Source: Syncephalastrum monosporum B8922 (taxonomy: Eukaryota; Mucoromycota; Mucoromycetes; Mucorales; Syncephalastraceae). From it: a DNA stretch of 64,000 nucleotides. The DNA is taken from assembly GCA_000697355.1 (NCBI GenBank), contig JNEN01001207.1, positions 124,001 to 188,000 on the forward strand, written 5' to 3'. Both the position numbers and the translations under genes were made by a program. This document shows positions 22,340 through 36,354 of the stretch, one piece after another. How positions within the stretch are numbered: the first letter of the stretch is position 1; each line of letters starts with the position of its first letter. A model generated the notes under the pieces. It saw only the letters and a list, made by a program, of their open reading frames with translations, had not been told where the DNA came from and did no database searches.

Positions 22340-23556
22340 AAAAAGCGGTGTATTATATACGTTCCCGGTCTCACCGTCGATGATACCTCCTCTAGCAAAC
22401 CCTTCCCACATTCAACCCTTTACATCTCTCTTAATACTGTACATATGATATGCAATTTACGTAAATTTGGCATATATAGAGCTGTCCCTTGTTCAATTGT
22501 TCTAATCCATGGTTCAAACTTAAATGTGGTGCCTCAAGAGTATGCTCTTCATTTAGCTTGGACCCAGCATATAGCTTGAAAAAAATACTATGCGCATCTC
22601 AGAGTGTGACGCTATAAAACGAGCACGATACAAATACACACTGCAGAACTAACTCTATACATTCATTGCTAAGATGCTATGGCCGTCCGTCTCTGCTTTG
22701 ACTAACCAATCGCTAAGGGTCTTTTCTTCATCCATAGCAGATTAATATTGGCGACATGTAAGAGCAAAGGAACATATGTGGAGCTCCTGATGCATTTGAC
22801 AGGTCTGACATCATACAAGAGGAACACATCTATGAAAAGCCTCTCACCCAGTTGACCACAGGCATATAAACTTCTTTCATATCTTCCACGGAAATGGGGC
22901 TGAGAATCCCGTAGATAGGACTTCTGTGAACCAACTAGTAGATCTCAAAAGTTCCAGTGAAGTTATACACATACTTGTACATATATTTGTGTTATGTTAG
23001 CTATGAACGCCCATACATACTTGCTGATGGTTGTTTGTCATGTAAGGCGGGTCGATAGTTGAATAGCTTTCATCGTGGAAGACTACGTGTAAAGAAAGAG
23101 CTCTGATAAGACAGAAGCGTAGTATTTTGAATACTCAATAAGCTGCACTGTGATGATGCGCTAATCTCCCGAGAACATAAAGGTGCATCTACTCGGTTTT
23201 AAAGCATACTTTTAAAGTGGGCTATAGACATCGCTAAGAGCGGCAAAAGAGAGCGTCCTCTCCTTCAGACTTCTCGCCAGATTTTTACTTAGATAGCTGG
23301 TACACAATATTTTCTCAGGTAGTCTCGCGGCATGGATATACGAGATAGAAAAAAAAAGAGAAAAGGAAAAAGAAGGCGGTGTATGCACTGTCAGAGTGTG
23401 CGGTGGATCAGGCAGGCAAAAAAACTTTGATTTTGGCGAGGAATAAGAATGCAGCAGCCTCTTTGGAATTGAGGCAGTCACAGGTGCGAAAATATTTTTT
23501 ATTGGAAGCACAGGCCTGTTTTGCTCTCCCTCTTTTTGGTCCTTTGAACCGACGCC
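22340..23556. other. 1.2 kb spacer without a supported gene
   Basis: AT-rich, no coding signal. The last 40 bases are pyrimidine-rich (CTCTCCCTCTTTTTGGTCC), typical of a ribosomal-protein gene start, and belong to the eL19 promoter. Confidence 0.5.
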
Positions 23557-24546
23557 ATGTGAGTTTCATTGCCACCTCAACCTGTAGGCCTTGCCAGCGT
23601 AAATGCTTCAGTGTGTGTGATAAAGGCCTTGTCCGTTCTGGTAACTACGACGACCGAAGCATCAGCCCTTCTTCTTGGTTGCCATGCCGCCACCATCTTT
23701 TTCTTTTGAGGATGGCCAGTTTTTTTTCTGCCTCTCACACGGCTCGCGCAGTCCGGGCTTCCCACACTCACGACGCTTGCTTTGTTCTGCGCCCCCTGCC
23801 GCAGTCGACACAACCCCAATGAAACACTGAAGCGATCGCTGGCATTGGCTTCCCTCTCCCCCCCCCTTGTACATACATGTTGATTAACTCGAATGTTGCT
23901 CAGGGTCAACTTGCGCATTCAGAAACGTTTGGCCGCCTCCGTTCTCAACTGCGGTCAGAGAAAGATCTGGCTTGACCCCAACGAGGTCAACGAGATCTCG
24001 AACGCCAACTCCCGTAAGTATCAGGATGGCAAGCATGAAAAAAAAAAGTTTTTTTTATTAATTGTTATTTTTTCTATCATTATTTCAATAACTTTTCCAG
24101 GTGCCAACATCCGCAAGCTGGTGAAGGACGGTCTTGTGATCCGCAAGCCCGAGGTTGGTGCCTCGCGCTTCCGTGTCCGTGAGCGCAACGCTGCCAAGCG
24201 CCTTGGTCGCCACATGGGCCTTGGTAAGAGAAAGGGTACTGCCGACGCCCGTATGTCCCGCCAGGTCCTCTGGATGCGCCGCATGCGTGTCCTCCGTCGT
24301 CTCCTGCGCAAGTACCGTGACCAGGGCAAGATCGACAAGCACCTGTACCACACCCTCTACCTCAAGGCCAAGGGTAACGGCTTCAAGAACAAGCGCAACC
24401 TGATGGAGTACATCCACCGTGCCAAGGCCGAGAAGGTGCGCGCCAAGGCCCTCAACGACCAGGCCGACCTCCTCCGTGCTAAGAACAAGGCCATGCGCGA
24501 GCGCAAGAAGGCTCGTGCTGAGGAGAAGGCTGCCGCCGCTCAGTAA
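23557..24546 (+). CDS. RPL19: 60S ribosomal protein eL19
   Basis: Large-subunit ribosomal protein eL19, which forms an intersubunit bridge. Exon 2 (23904-24013) and exon 3 (24101-24546) encode [47 protein letters not shown] and the basic C-terminus ending KAAAAQ. The start is best explained by a first exon whose coding part is just AT (23557-23558). It is followed by a GTGAGT donor and an intron of 345 bases to the acceptor at 23903. Splicing rebuilds ATG and yields the canonical MVNLR start, 185 residues. The alternative is an unspliced start at 23893 that would add MLLR in front of VNLR, without the Met-Val start seen in relatives. A pyrimidine-rich leader upstream of 23557 supports the first model. 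Confidence 0.92.
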
Positions 24547-25108
24547 ACAAAACTGGAAGTCTTTTTATCTTTCCAATAAACCTGTTCAGCAAATGTTATG
24601 CGCAAAGTGGACCTGTCACATAGTTAGTCTATCCCATGCGACGTATTCCTTTTTAGAGAGCGAGCGAGTGCTCGTGCGTGCTCGTGCGTATCGAGACTGG
24701 ACTCACTGGCGTAAGCGCTTTCCTATTTCGTGCCGAGCGGTGGCGAAGGGTATGGCCTGTATGTCATGAAAAGGGAAAGAGAATGTGATTCGGGCCGCAT
24801 TTGGGATGAAACCAAAGAGTGGCACAAGGCGCGAGAGTGCGAGTCAGAGCGCGTCTTGATATCAGCACAACGGGCTTACTTGGCTGCTTGCTGGTCAGTG
24901 TACTTGCTGTATTCGGATCAACCGCTGCTTCTCTTTTTCGCTTTCTTCCCTCTCGCTTCGTTTCTTTCCTTATTCACTTGCCTTTTCCATTATCTATCTC
25001 TCAACGAGTGTCGAGTACCTTGCTATTTTTGACTTCAACCTTTTCTTCCCCATTGTCTCTCTGACCGGGCACACCTCCCTCGATTGGCATTGTAGCGGCT
25101 GACCCATA
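24547..25108. other. Spacer: eL19 3' flank and RhoGEF promoter
   Basis: Contains 3' flank of eL19 and CT-rich sequence at 24920-25030 upstream of the RhoGEF start. No gene seen. Confidence 0.5.
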
Positions 25109-28100
25109 ATGACCCAACATGCCGCGGTTCATCCTTCTGAGCAGAGACCGCCTTCGCCGCCGCCGCACCGGTCGCCTTGCGCCAACTATTTTGAGCCGGC
25201 CCTGACTACGGTGGACACCCAAGAGAGCGCAGACAGTAGTAGCCACGGCAGCTCTGCTCGTCTGAGTGTGGCCAGCGACCTGAGCTCGTCCCTGCGCAGC
25301 CGCTTCTCCCTCTCCGGCTTCCGTTCCTATCGGCTCAACCATCGCCGCAGCACGTCGCCTTCGCGGAAGAACACCGTCTCATGGCGCCCGGATCCTCCGG
25401 AACGAACGATTATCACTCCACCCGGCGATGACGACACAGGCGAAGAGCAAGGTAGGATAAATAATATCGATAATAAAAACAAAATGTGGGGCACGGGTTT
25501 GCATGCCTCTGCAGAGCCAAGCCGGCTTACCACTCTGTTTTGCAGCCAATGGTGCATCCCAACTGCAGTTCTCGCTTCATTTACCACAGTCCCATCGATC
25601 GCGAAACACGATACACCCGCCATCCACCGTCTATCCTGCCCTCCTGTCCAGGCTCGCGGATGAAATACGGCACAAAATAACCCTCTCCGATAATTATCGA
25701 AACGGCATCGTCTATCGCAACTCGTTCACCGGCCACGACCTCGTTGTACGTAGTCTCTATTTAGCATTGGATCTGCCGATTTTAAAATCCAATAATAGGA
25801 CCTCATCACACGGATCATTGGTTCTACCGACCGCGAGTTGGCTGTACGCGCAGGCAGAGCACTGGGTCGACAGCGCATGTTTCACGACGTCCTTTACGAA
25901 AAGAAGCTGATTGACCTTTCGACCGAGATCTATCAGCTCAGCAACCGGCTTCTGCTCCTCGACGCAGACACAGCCAGTTCACCCGCTGCGACAACCAACA
26001 CCACAAGCAGCAGCATCGACGGTACGAACGACGCCGCCTCAGAGCTTCCCTGCGGCGTATACACCCCCCTCACGCATTGTTACTCGCCGACCTGCATGTT
26101 GAGCCCCGTCTCATGCTATTGCTATGACTGCCCAAAGCGCGCTGCCGAAGAAGTACATTTTCAATGTTTGCGTATTGCTTTGACTTTTTCGTAGCTCACA
26201 TCGTCTTTTTAGCGTCGAAGGCGGCAGGAAAGCCTCCACTCACCCCTCGAAAGAACCTCGTCAGCCGGCACCTCTCTCCAGTCACACCGATCCGTGAGAA
26301 GATGGGTAGAAACTGTCGAGCCAGAGGTGTACGAGTCACTCCCATCACGTGAAGTCGAGCGCCAAGAGAAGATCTACGAGCTTATTTACACTGAGGAAAA
26401 CTTTGTGGATGAGTTGGAATATGTGCGCGACGTAAGTCCAACCCCATGGAACCATTTTTTGTTTCTAGAACTTACTCCTTTTAGCACTGGATGGAGCCTT
26501 TGCGTGACAATGACTATATCCCCGAACAGAAGCGGAAGGCGTTTATTGATTTCGTCTTTGCCACCATCCCCCAGATCCATGCCGTCAACAGCACCCTCAT
26601 TATTGCTTTTTATTCTCGGCAGCGAGAAGACCCGGTCGTGCGCCAGATTGGCGACATTATGCTCAACTATGTCGACCGCTTTGATCCTTTTATCCAATAC
26701 GGTGCCGCCTACTACGGATCCAAGCACGTGTTGGACTATGAACGTGTGCATAATCAAGCTTTCAACGACTTTGTCATTGTAAGTATAGCAGAACAGTCTT
26801 CCTCTCCCCCCCCCCATAAACACGCACATAGCCATTTGGGATTTGACACACGTTTCATTAGAGCAACGAGAAGCATCCCTTGGCTCGCCGGTTGCCCTTG
26901 ACAGGACATTTATCAGCGCCAACGACCCGTCTGGGACGGTACAACCTACTGTTGGAGCAAATTCTGAAATATACTGAAGAAGGGAATCCGGACCGAGAAA
27001 CGATCCCCATAGTTATGGACCGCATCCAAGAGCTCCTCACCCGGATGAACGAGGAGACGGGCGAAGCGAAAAATGCGCTTGATCTACAACGCATACACAT
27101 GCATTTGACCTTCAAAAACGAGGCAGACTATGTGGTGAGTTTGAGGGATTACATATATGTCTTAACCCGGACCGGCTGACACAATACTTCTTGAATCGAC
27201 AAGGACATGCATCTCATGGACCCGCGCAGGAAAATTATCAAGCAAGATATTCTGCGGTATGCCTCCCACACGCACTCGACTGAGTTCAATGTAGTATTGC
27301 TGGACAATTATCTCTTTGTGGCCAAGGTCCGTGTGATCAACACGCTTCCGCATTATACCGTACAACGACGCGTAAGTGATGTTGAAAGTGTATTCTGGTC
27401 TCTTACGTCTTTGATAGCCTATCCCCATCCAACTCCTCGGTGTATCCACGACCGAGCCCCGGAGGCGGTCTCGGAGGTCCACCTCGACGATTGCGCATTA
27501 TATACCCGGTGGCCATGTCGCAAGCATGGGTGCCCACCTCCCCATGCGCACCTCGACTGACAGTGGGACCATGGGTGTGACAGGACAAAACATTGACGCG
27601 AATGCCGACGACGGAAGCTCAGCCGGCTATCCGATCGTGTTTCAGCATCTCGGTCGCCACAGCTCGGGGAGCTTCACCCTGTACACCTCATCCAAACCAA
27701 TGCGGAGGCCCTGGATCGAGTGCATTCAGAAACTTGTTGCGTCCTACGACAGAGAGCATGCTGTCCTGCGCATGCTGCCTGCCATACGGCGGCATGAGTT
27801 CTTCATAGACAACCCTGTTCGGCATATAACGACCTTCAGTAAGTGATGCGGATAGCCACCCAATAAACCACCCCCCCTCTTCTTCCCCGACTCACACAAT
27901 TTTATTCTAGACAACGGACGACAATTTGTCATGGCCGCGGCACTGGGCGTCTATGTCGGCCACACGGTGGACGAAAGTATGCCGCGCATGGTGCTCCGCA
28001 TCGACCATGTCCAGCAAGTCGACGTCCTCGAGGATGCCCAGAAACTCCTCGTGCTTGCCGAAAAGACGCTTTGGGAATATGCATTGGGGGTTGTCAACGG

Positions 28101-29161
28101 TCAGCCCGAAGACAACCCGCCCCGCAACAAGGTCGAGACCCACGTTCCCTTTTTCCACGTCAACCACTATCACGGACGCGTGATGGTGGTCGTGCCGCGC
28201 GACACACGGTTTGTAGGCGCCATGCGGACGAGCATCACCGTGTACGAGGCACGTCACCTGGATGAGTACAATGCACGGCAACCGCTGCACCCACAACGGC
28301 ATCATTTGCTGGACCGGAACCATGGCAACCCGGCCGCGGTGCGCCTCATGTCCCCTCTGGATGTCCGCATGCACCGCTATCGCCAGTATAATATACCCAG
28401 TCAAGTGTTTAGTATTGAATTATCCAACAAGTATTTATTCGTCACCACGACACGGCACGTCAACATGCTTGATCTGAGTCTGAGTCGCACCGATGCCATA
28501 CGCTGTAAGCCCGCATGCGCTGGATAGGTTAGGTGGACGCTTCAACTCACTCATTTGCCTTTCAATATAGCTTTATTAAGGCACGATGATCCCGAATTGG
28601 CCATGATTACAGGACGTGAGGCGGATGACCGGCCCAAACGCGTTGCCATGTTCCGTACCCCTCAAGGCGAACATCTTGTGTGTTATGACGGTATGTAGCC
28701 CACCAACGAAGGCGCTCCTTTTCTTCTTTTAGTGATAAACTCACCTTGCCTCTTCAGAATATGCGTTCTATATCGACGGTGAGGGTCGGCGGAGCAAACC
28801 GGAGTTCTTGATAGTATGGGAAGGCACGCCCACCTCGTACGCTTTCCTGTATCCCTACGTGCTCGCATTCGACTCAAACTTCATCGAGGTCCGAGATATA
28901 TTCACGGTATGATCTTTCTTTTTTTTTTTCCTGCCCTAGATATCTTGACTGATGACCATGTCCCAGGGCGAGCGCGTACAGATCATTCGGGGTCAAAACA
29001 TACACTCCCTCACCATGTCGCATACTTACCGCGATCGTGTGTACCAGATGTTTGGCGTCATGACGGATCCTGAAAAAGATACATATCAGTACATCTTTCG
29101 GCTTGAGCTCATCCGACCCGACGCTGCCGTGCCTGCTGTGGCACTCATACCCCCTGTGTGA
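25109..29161 (+). CDS. Rho guanine nucleotide exchange factor, Rom2/Rgf type (DEP-DH-PH-CNH)
   Basis: Activates Rho1-class GTPases in cell-wall integrity and polarised growth in relatives. Twelve exons (25109-25451, 25546-25745, 25799-26152, 26213-26431, 26485-26778, 26862-27134, 27204-27371, 27418-27838, 27911-28504, 28571-28690, 28758-28906, 28967-29161) join in frame to 1109 residues. A Ser/Pro-rich N-terminus precedes a DEP-like domain (residues about 150-225). The DH domain starts near 350 with RQEKIYELIYTEENFVDELEYV and contains HPLARRLPLTGHLSAPTTRLGRYNLLLEQIL, the conserved helix. A PH domain spans roughly 560-720. A CNH domain spans roughly 755-1090 (VYVGHTVDE, RIDHVQQVDVLEDAQKLLVLAEKTLWEY). 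This is the full Rom1/Rom2/Rgf architecture. All exon phases agree. Confidence 0.93.
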
Positions 29162-29405
29162 ATAAATTATATCCTTAGTAGCTTTTACATACATCTTAAA
29201 TAAAACTCGACGTAATTTGCACTGCAATCGCCTTTTTCTTTCTCCGTATTGCTGTGATTCAGGGATGCTGACATTTGACACCGGCAGGAAAATCAATCGA
29301 GCCAGCAAATAGATCGTACGGCTTTTTAGAGCAGGAGGATTTACCACCAAAACAAACTCTTCCTCCATCCACACCCTGTGTTGATCCATATAACATATCC
29401 ATCCT
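29162..29405. other. Convergent 3' spacer
   Basis: 3' flanks of the RhoGEF and CLYBL-like genes. No feature seen. Confidence 0.45.
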
Positions 29406-31176
29406 TTATTTCGTTCGACTCTCCTTGTTTGAAGAAGCTTGACTGCTCTTACCCTCGGCAGACGAGGAGGACAGATTGACACCTGGCAAGGACATGCCGC
29501 CTGCTTTGGCTTTGCCGACCACCTTCTCAGCCCACTTGACGACAGGCATATCGATCCTAGGAAAAAGACTCCGTGAGCTTTCATGGACGAATTCCGTCGT
29601 GCGCGACTTACATTTTACCATCCAAGTCAAACGCACCGACTCCCTTCTCGCTGTAGTGCTCGAAGCCTTCCAAGATGCGGACCGCCCGCTCAAGATCTAA
29701 TTCATTCGATCCTAAGATACCAGATCGAGAACCTGGTTTGCAACTTACCAGCCGGATCAGGCAAAAACATTTCTTGAATGACGTCAATTTGTGCGGGATG
29801 GATAGCCTGCTTGCCCGTGAAGCCGAATTCGCGGCCCTCCTTGCATTCCTCGCGGAGGACTTCGGGGTTCTTGAAATCCACACAAACCTAAATATTCATC
29901 ATCGTCATGAGCTTTCCTGGCAGCCTTCCAGGGTGTGAATCCCATTACCAAGTCGAGGGATTGAAGGCCGTAGGCCACCGCCGCATTTACAATCGTCTGT
30001 CGTGCAAACATCATCTCCTTGCGAGTACCGGTGCGAATCAAACCTAAGCCGTGTCTCCTTCATGAATCATCCGGTAAAGACGCTCGCCTGCAGTTGATGG
30101 GCGTTACCTAGATCAGCGCAATAATCCTCTGCAGCAAACTTGGAAGGTAATGAGCGCGCGAACGGGTATGGTTCGTTGGACTTACGATCAGAGCATCGAG
30201 ACGTGGGTCGGCTGTGGCGATTTCTTTGATGTTCATGATACCAAGACCGCTCTCGATAGAAGCGATCAGGCGGATGCGCTCACGTCTACATTGTCCGACA
30301 GTATAAGTGACACTTCCTCTCAGTGTATGGAGTGCTTGTACTTACTGTGATTCAATGGCAATTGAATCAATCATGCGACTGACAAAGTGAATGTCTTTGG
30401 CGCTTTGGACCTTGGGTATGACGATGGCTTGGAGTCGCTTGGACCGTAACTAGAATAGAAAAAAGATGGATAAGAAAGCAAAACAAAAAAAAAAAAAAAA
30501 AAAAAAAAGAAACATCTCGCGTTCACTTACGATGACATTCAAATCATCAAGCTCCAGACCTAAGAACATGGATAAGACCAACACGGTCCATGCTGTAGTT
30601 CACACGACATACCTGAACCGACTGCATTCATCCGCACGGCCTTTTCGGCCTTGCCATGCTCGGATGCCTAAATTAGGAAAGATTTCAATGAAGACGCTTT
30701 TATCGTTTTTCCGTGTTCTTATGCACCTCCAAAGCATCGATGACCAAGTGACGTGCCTGGCCCTTCTTGTTCAACGAGACGCTGTCCTCGAGGTCGTATA
30801 CGATGCAGTCCGCGCCCACTGTGATGGACTTGTGGATCTTGCGCTCGTCACTTCCAGGCACTGCATAGGAGAGAACGATAACTATAAGACGCATGACGCG
30901 AACAGCAAGTGGGAGCACTACCATAGAAAAGAGCCCGTCGGGTGCGAGCAGGGGATGTTTCTGAGACGGTTGAAATGGTGCGCCAAGTGGCAAGCGGCAA
31001 TGGCAGACGCGTGGGTTGGAATGCACACGTTCTCAGCGTAGGACGGGCAGCAGAAGACAAGGCGGCTATATCAGGAGTGAGTGGTATGCTCTGTTTCCAG
31101 CTGTGAGTAGCGAGGCAATGAGGGCTGTACCTGCACGCATTGCCGGGAGGCCGAGGGAGGTTGCCAGGAATCTCAT
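29406..31176 (-). CDS. Citrate lyase beta-like protein (CLYBL family), mitochondrial
   Basis: HpcH/HpaI aldolase-family CoA lyase. Animal CLYBL cleaves citramalyl-CoA and has malate synthase activity in mitochondria. Twelve short reverse-strand exons (31176-31131, 31065-30922, 30860-30727, 30667-30613, 30559-30531, 30449-30346, 30285-30186, 30138-30108, 30043-29949, 29887-29749, 29711-29612, 29556-29406) give 375 residues. The leader MRFLATSLGLPAMRA plus an Arg-rich stretch resembles a presequence. Conserved blocks: RRALFYVPGSDERKI, DCIVYDLEDSV, LIASIESGLGI, IFAAEDYCADLG, FTGKQAIHPAQIDVI. The CLYBL metal ligands should be the Glu in IESG and the Asp in AAEDYC. The Ser/Lys-rich tail beyond GKAKAGG is probably unstructured. 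Intron 5 holds a 24-base T tract (reverse strand). Confidence 0.9.
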
Positions 31177-31748
31177 GAGGAGAAGCGTAAAAGCGGGTGA
31201 AAGAAAGAGAAGGCACGAGGAAATACCCGGCTTGGTGATTGGGACACCGAAGCCTGATTCATCTTGGGCTTTGGTGGGAATTCATCTCTTCTATCTTGCG
31301 CTGGCTTCAACTCATCCAAGAGCCGAGGCTTTTTTTTCTTATCCAGTGCCATGCCCATCATATCGCTCTTGTTTGTCTGCGTACTGAAACTTCGCTGCTC
31401 TTCTCGTTTGCTTGCTCAACATAAAAAAGGACACGTGCGCCGCTCTGCGTGATGGATAATAATGCAGCAGAAGAAAAATCATGCCATTTTCTACACTAGC
31501 AAGCCATCCTGTACTTTCTTCACCTACGCGCACATTATATCACTCATGATACTACTCCCAATCATAGAGTCATATAATGCATAACACCCACAGTGCTTGA
31601 AGGCGATGGGAATCGCAAGCCTTCGATAACAAACATTCATTGCTTGTGTTTTGCCTATTTCTTCAGCGAGCTCCGGAAAAAATAATGCCATCCACCGCTT
31701 CCATATATAAAGCTTCCAGGAAATTGGTCGCATCAAACAACTTGAAGT
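31177..31748. other. Divergent promoter region
   Basis: Between the CLYBL-like gene (leftward) and the subtilisin gene (rightward). A TATA-like CATATATAAAGC lies near 31704-31712, about 40 bases before the subtilisin ATG. No gene seen. Confidence 0.5.
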
Positions 31749-33332
<1,584 letters not shown>

Positions 33333-33945
33333 ATATTGTTTTACTATTTATCTCTCCTCTTTCTCTCTCTCTCTTTATCAGCATGCTGTTTTCCGTACAA
33401 TGGCCTGCTCCTCTTGTTCCGTTGATATATGGGCAATACATGGACATACTGTATATGCCACCTCATCATGCGGTAGAAGAGAAACACGTACTCCGATGCT
33501 TTCCGGAATGTTCTTTACGAACTTTGGTATTCGTACTTGTTTGCAACTGGTTTCGACTATTAAATCTGTTGAACGACATGATGTATCAAATGTGTAGCAA
33601 GTCTCAATACAGCGCATGTGAGTTTTATTCTATCAGATGTACAGCTTTTGAGACTCTAGCTTATAAAGCGACTCGTTTAGTATGCCTGAAACTCTTACTG
33701 CCACTGATTAGTAATAGGAAGGTACTGACTATCTCCTTTGATAGCCAATATACGTCTACACGCATTCTACTACGTCTATAGAGTATCGGAAGGAGGGAGG
33801 CCGTATGCCTTGGATAACAGCAAGAGGTGGCAAGGTGCCTTGGGTGGATGCATAAAAACTGTAAAAAAAAGTTTTCTTTTATATTACGGAGTTCTGGTTT
33901 CCCACACAATTAACCTACCTTTTTTCCTTTCCCACTTGCAACTTC
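33333..33945. other. Spacer without a supported gene
   Basis: AT-rich 3' flank and promoter DNA; a 132-codon open frame at 33383 has random-looking composition. Nothing else seen. Confidence 0.5.
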
Positions 33946-36354
33946 ATGGCCGATCCGTCGATCGGATTGTCTCTCGCCAAGGCCTTGACGCTCAGTCAGA
34001 CGCTTCCTGAGGCGGCTCAGAAGCAGGTCCCCGAAGCGATCGTCCAAAGCATTGAGGACGTGATCCACGGCCGGTACACCGACGTCCTGAAGCGTTACGT
34101 CTTCACAGCCGACAGCAACACCCAAGCCCTGGAAGGCGACGGCAATGTCGCGCAGTTCATCCAGGATCGCAGCCTGGTCGACCCGTACGAGCGCCTCGTG
34201 GCGGGCGTCGCCTGTCTGAACGCGTTTGTGCAAATCAACTGGACTGGCCCTCTCTTGGAATGGACGAGCCTCAAAGAGCTCCTGCCCCAGGCCTCTGCAG
34301 ACGATCTCGACCTCAAGGTGCACAAGCACTGTCTGCAGTCCCTTTCAGCCGACAGCGAGGAAGTCTATCACCTGACGCAGCACCTCGGCCTGCTGGCGGC
34401 CGCGCGGTCTCTGCTGACGGGTGGTGTCTCCGCCTTGTGGGCCCTGCGCGCCGTCTTTATTCAGCAGCAGCTTCTCGACGAGCACGCCGGCTCGCTCCAG
34501 GACGAGCTGCTCGCGCTCGCGGCCCAGGCAGAGACCGAGGCCAAAGACGACGACGAGGTCAAGACACGCGTCAAGGTCGACGTTGCACTCGTGGAGGCCT
34601 ACTATGGTCTAGACAAGGAGTCGTTTGAGAAGCTCCAAGAGGCGCAAAAACTGTCCGGCTTCGAGTGGTCCTTGACGGGTGCGCTCGGTCGCCGAACCAA
34701 GTTCCAGACGTTTGATACCAGTCAGCTCGTTGTTCTGGCCGAAAGCCGCAACACACACTCGCCCATGGACGAGGACAAGCAGCGCCCCGAGACCCTCGAG
34801 CTCCAGGACGACACGCTGCTGGAACGCGTCAAGTTTGCTGACACGGACGCCAACAAGCAAGATGCCGACAAGCGCCACGGCAACCTCCAGATCATTGACC
34901 AGTGTCTGCTGCTCGCCTATTGCCTGAACGTCAAGAACACGAACCCCGACCACGGTCTCACCAGCGAGCAGATGATGCCCTATGTCACGCGTGTCCTCGA
35001 GAACGCCAACAACTGGATGGTGCACACCATGGGTCTCCTGCAGCGCACTCGCCTGGAGTGCAACAAGTCGCGCACGGTCGAGCGCTCCGCCCTGCAGCTG
35101 CAAGCCCTCGTGGACCAGATCAAGGTCGAGGACTCGGGTGTCGACGAGCGCCTCAGCTACTTTTACGAGCTGCTGCTGCCCAGCAAGTGGGAGATGGAAC
35201 GTGAGCTTGCCAAGCGCTTCGTCTCTCTCGGCGTCATCCGTTCCGCTCTTGAAATCTTTGAGCGTCTCGAGATGTGGGAAGAAGTGATCGCGTGCCACCA
35301 GATGCTCGAGCAGCCTCACAAGGCCAAGGAAGTCCTCGCCAACCTCATGAAGGACGCGCCCGACTCGCCCAAGTTCCTCTGCATCCTTGGCGACCTCGAA
35401 CAAGATCCTGAACACTGGCGCAAGGCGTGGGAGATCTCCGGCAACCGGTTCGCACGCGCGATGCGCAGTCTGGGCGCGTACCACTACAAGCTCGGCGAGT
35501 TTGACGCGTCCATCGAGTGCTACCAGAAAGCGCTGGCGATCAACCCGCTCTTTGAGGGCTCATGGTACATTCTGGGCTGTGCGGCCATGCACGCCGAAAA
35601 CTGGGAGGTCGGTGTGCGCGCGTTCCAGCGCGTGGTCGCGCTCGACCACGAGCAGGCCGAGGGCTGGAACAACCTCTCGAGCATCTACATCCACCTCGAC
35701 CGCAAGCCGGACGCGTTCCTCGCCTTGAAGCAGGCCACCAAGCTCAAGTTTGACTCTTGGAAGATGTGGCAGAACCTGCTCATCGTCGCGACCGACGTGG
35801 GCCAATTTGCGGACGCGATCTGGGCCATGCAGCGCGTCGTCGAGCTGCGCTGGGACAAGGTGCGTGAAGAGGCAGTTGACACGGACGTGCTGCGCCTCCT
35901 CGTCGAGAATGTGATTCAGAACTGGAAGGACGCGTTTGACCGCGAGGGCAAGCGCCTCGAGCGCCAGGTCCAGCGCCTCCTCGAAGAGGTCATTCTCAGC
36001 CGCATCTCGACCTCGCCCGAGATCTGGCGTATCTGCAGCAAGTTCTACATGTGGCAAGGGAGATACGCCGAGGCCCTCGAAGCTTCCATCAAGGCGTATC
36101 GTGCAGTGATGCACGACGCACGGATAGAGATTGATCAGGCCGTGCTGGATAACGTGGCATCCCTCGCCCTCGAGACCGTTGACATGTACGAGACCGTGGG
36201 TGAAAAGGAGCAGGATGGCAAGCCGGTGTGCGCGGACTGGAAATACCAGTCTCGGCTGATCCTCAAGGGCCTGATGGGCAAGGCAAGAGACAACTTTGAA
36301 GATACCGAGTCGTACGAGCGTCTGAAGGAACGCTTGGATGATTTGAAGCGATAA
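33946..36354 (+). CDS. TTC27/Emw1-like TPR protein
   Basis: Tetratricopeptide protein of the TTC27 family. The yeast member Emw1 is essential and connected to cell-wall maintenance. A single uninterrupted exon gives 802 residues, close to family size. The N-terminal half is helical and less conserved. The TPR array occupies roughly residues 440-680, with clear repeats such as AMRSLGAYHYKLGEFDASIECYQKALAINPLFEG, SWYILGCAAMHAENWEVGVRAFQRVVALDHEQAEG and WNNLSSIYIHLDRKPDAFLALKQATKL. The next block WKMWQNLLIVATDVGQFADAIWAMQRVVEL is a family hallmark. Unlike almost every neighbour it has no introns. It is noticeably GC-rich with C/G-ending codons, which also creates long antisense open frames that are not genes. 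Confidence 0.92.
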   Translation: MADPSIGLSLAKALTLSQTLPEAAQKQVPEAIVQSIEDVIHGRYTDVLKRYVFTADSNTQALEGDGNVAQFIQDRSLVDPYERLVAGVACLNAFVQINWTGPLLEWTSLKELLPQASADDLDLKVHKHCLQSLSADSEEVYHLTQHLGLLAAARSLLTGGVSALWALRAVFIQQQLLDEHAGSLQDELLALAAQAETEAKDDDEVKTRVKVDVALVEAYYGLDKESFEKLQEAQKLSGFEWSLTGALGRRTKFQTFDTSQLVVLAESRNTHSPMDEDKQRPETLELQDDTLLERVKFADTDANKQDADKRHGNLQIIDQCLLLAYCLNVKNTNPDHGLTSEQMMPYVTRVLENANNWMVHTMGLLQRTRLECNKSRTVERSALQLQALVDQIKVEDSGVDERLSYFYELLLPSKWEMERELAKRFVSLGVIRSALEIFERLEMWEEVIACHQMLEQPHKAKEVLANLMKDAPDSPKFLCILGDLEQDPEHWRKAWEISGNRFARAMRSLGAYHYKLGEFDASIECYQKALAINPLFEGSWYILGCAAMHAENWEVGVRAFQRVVALDHEQAEGWNNLSSIYIHLDRKPDAFLALKQATKLKFDSWKMWQNLLIVATDVGQFADAIWAMQRVVELRWDKVREEAVDTDVLRLLVENVIQNWKDAFDREGKRLERQVQRLLEEVILSRISTSPEIWRICSKFYMWQGRYAEALEASIKAYRAVMHDARIEIDQAVLDNVASLALETVDMYETVGEKEQDGKPVCADWKYQSRLILKGLMGKARDNFEDTESYERLKERLDDLKR

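Noticed and set aside
23893..23903. Unspliced ATG as the eL19 start
   Set aside because: Would add residues absent from eL19 proteins; the split-codon splice gives the canonical start. Kept as an alternative in the gene entry.
34609..35484. 291-codon reverse open frame
   Set aside because: Lies entirely antisense to TTC27 and arises from its GC-rich codon bias; no start or splice support.
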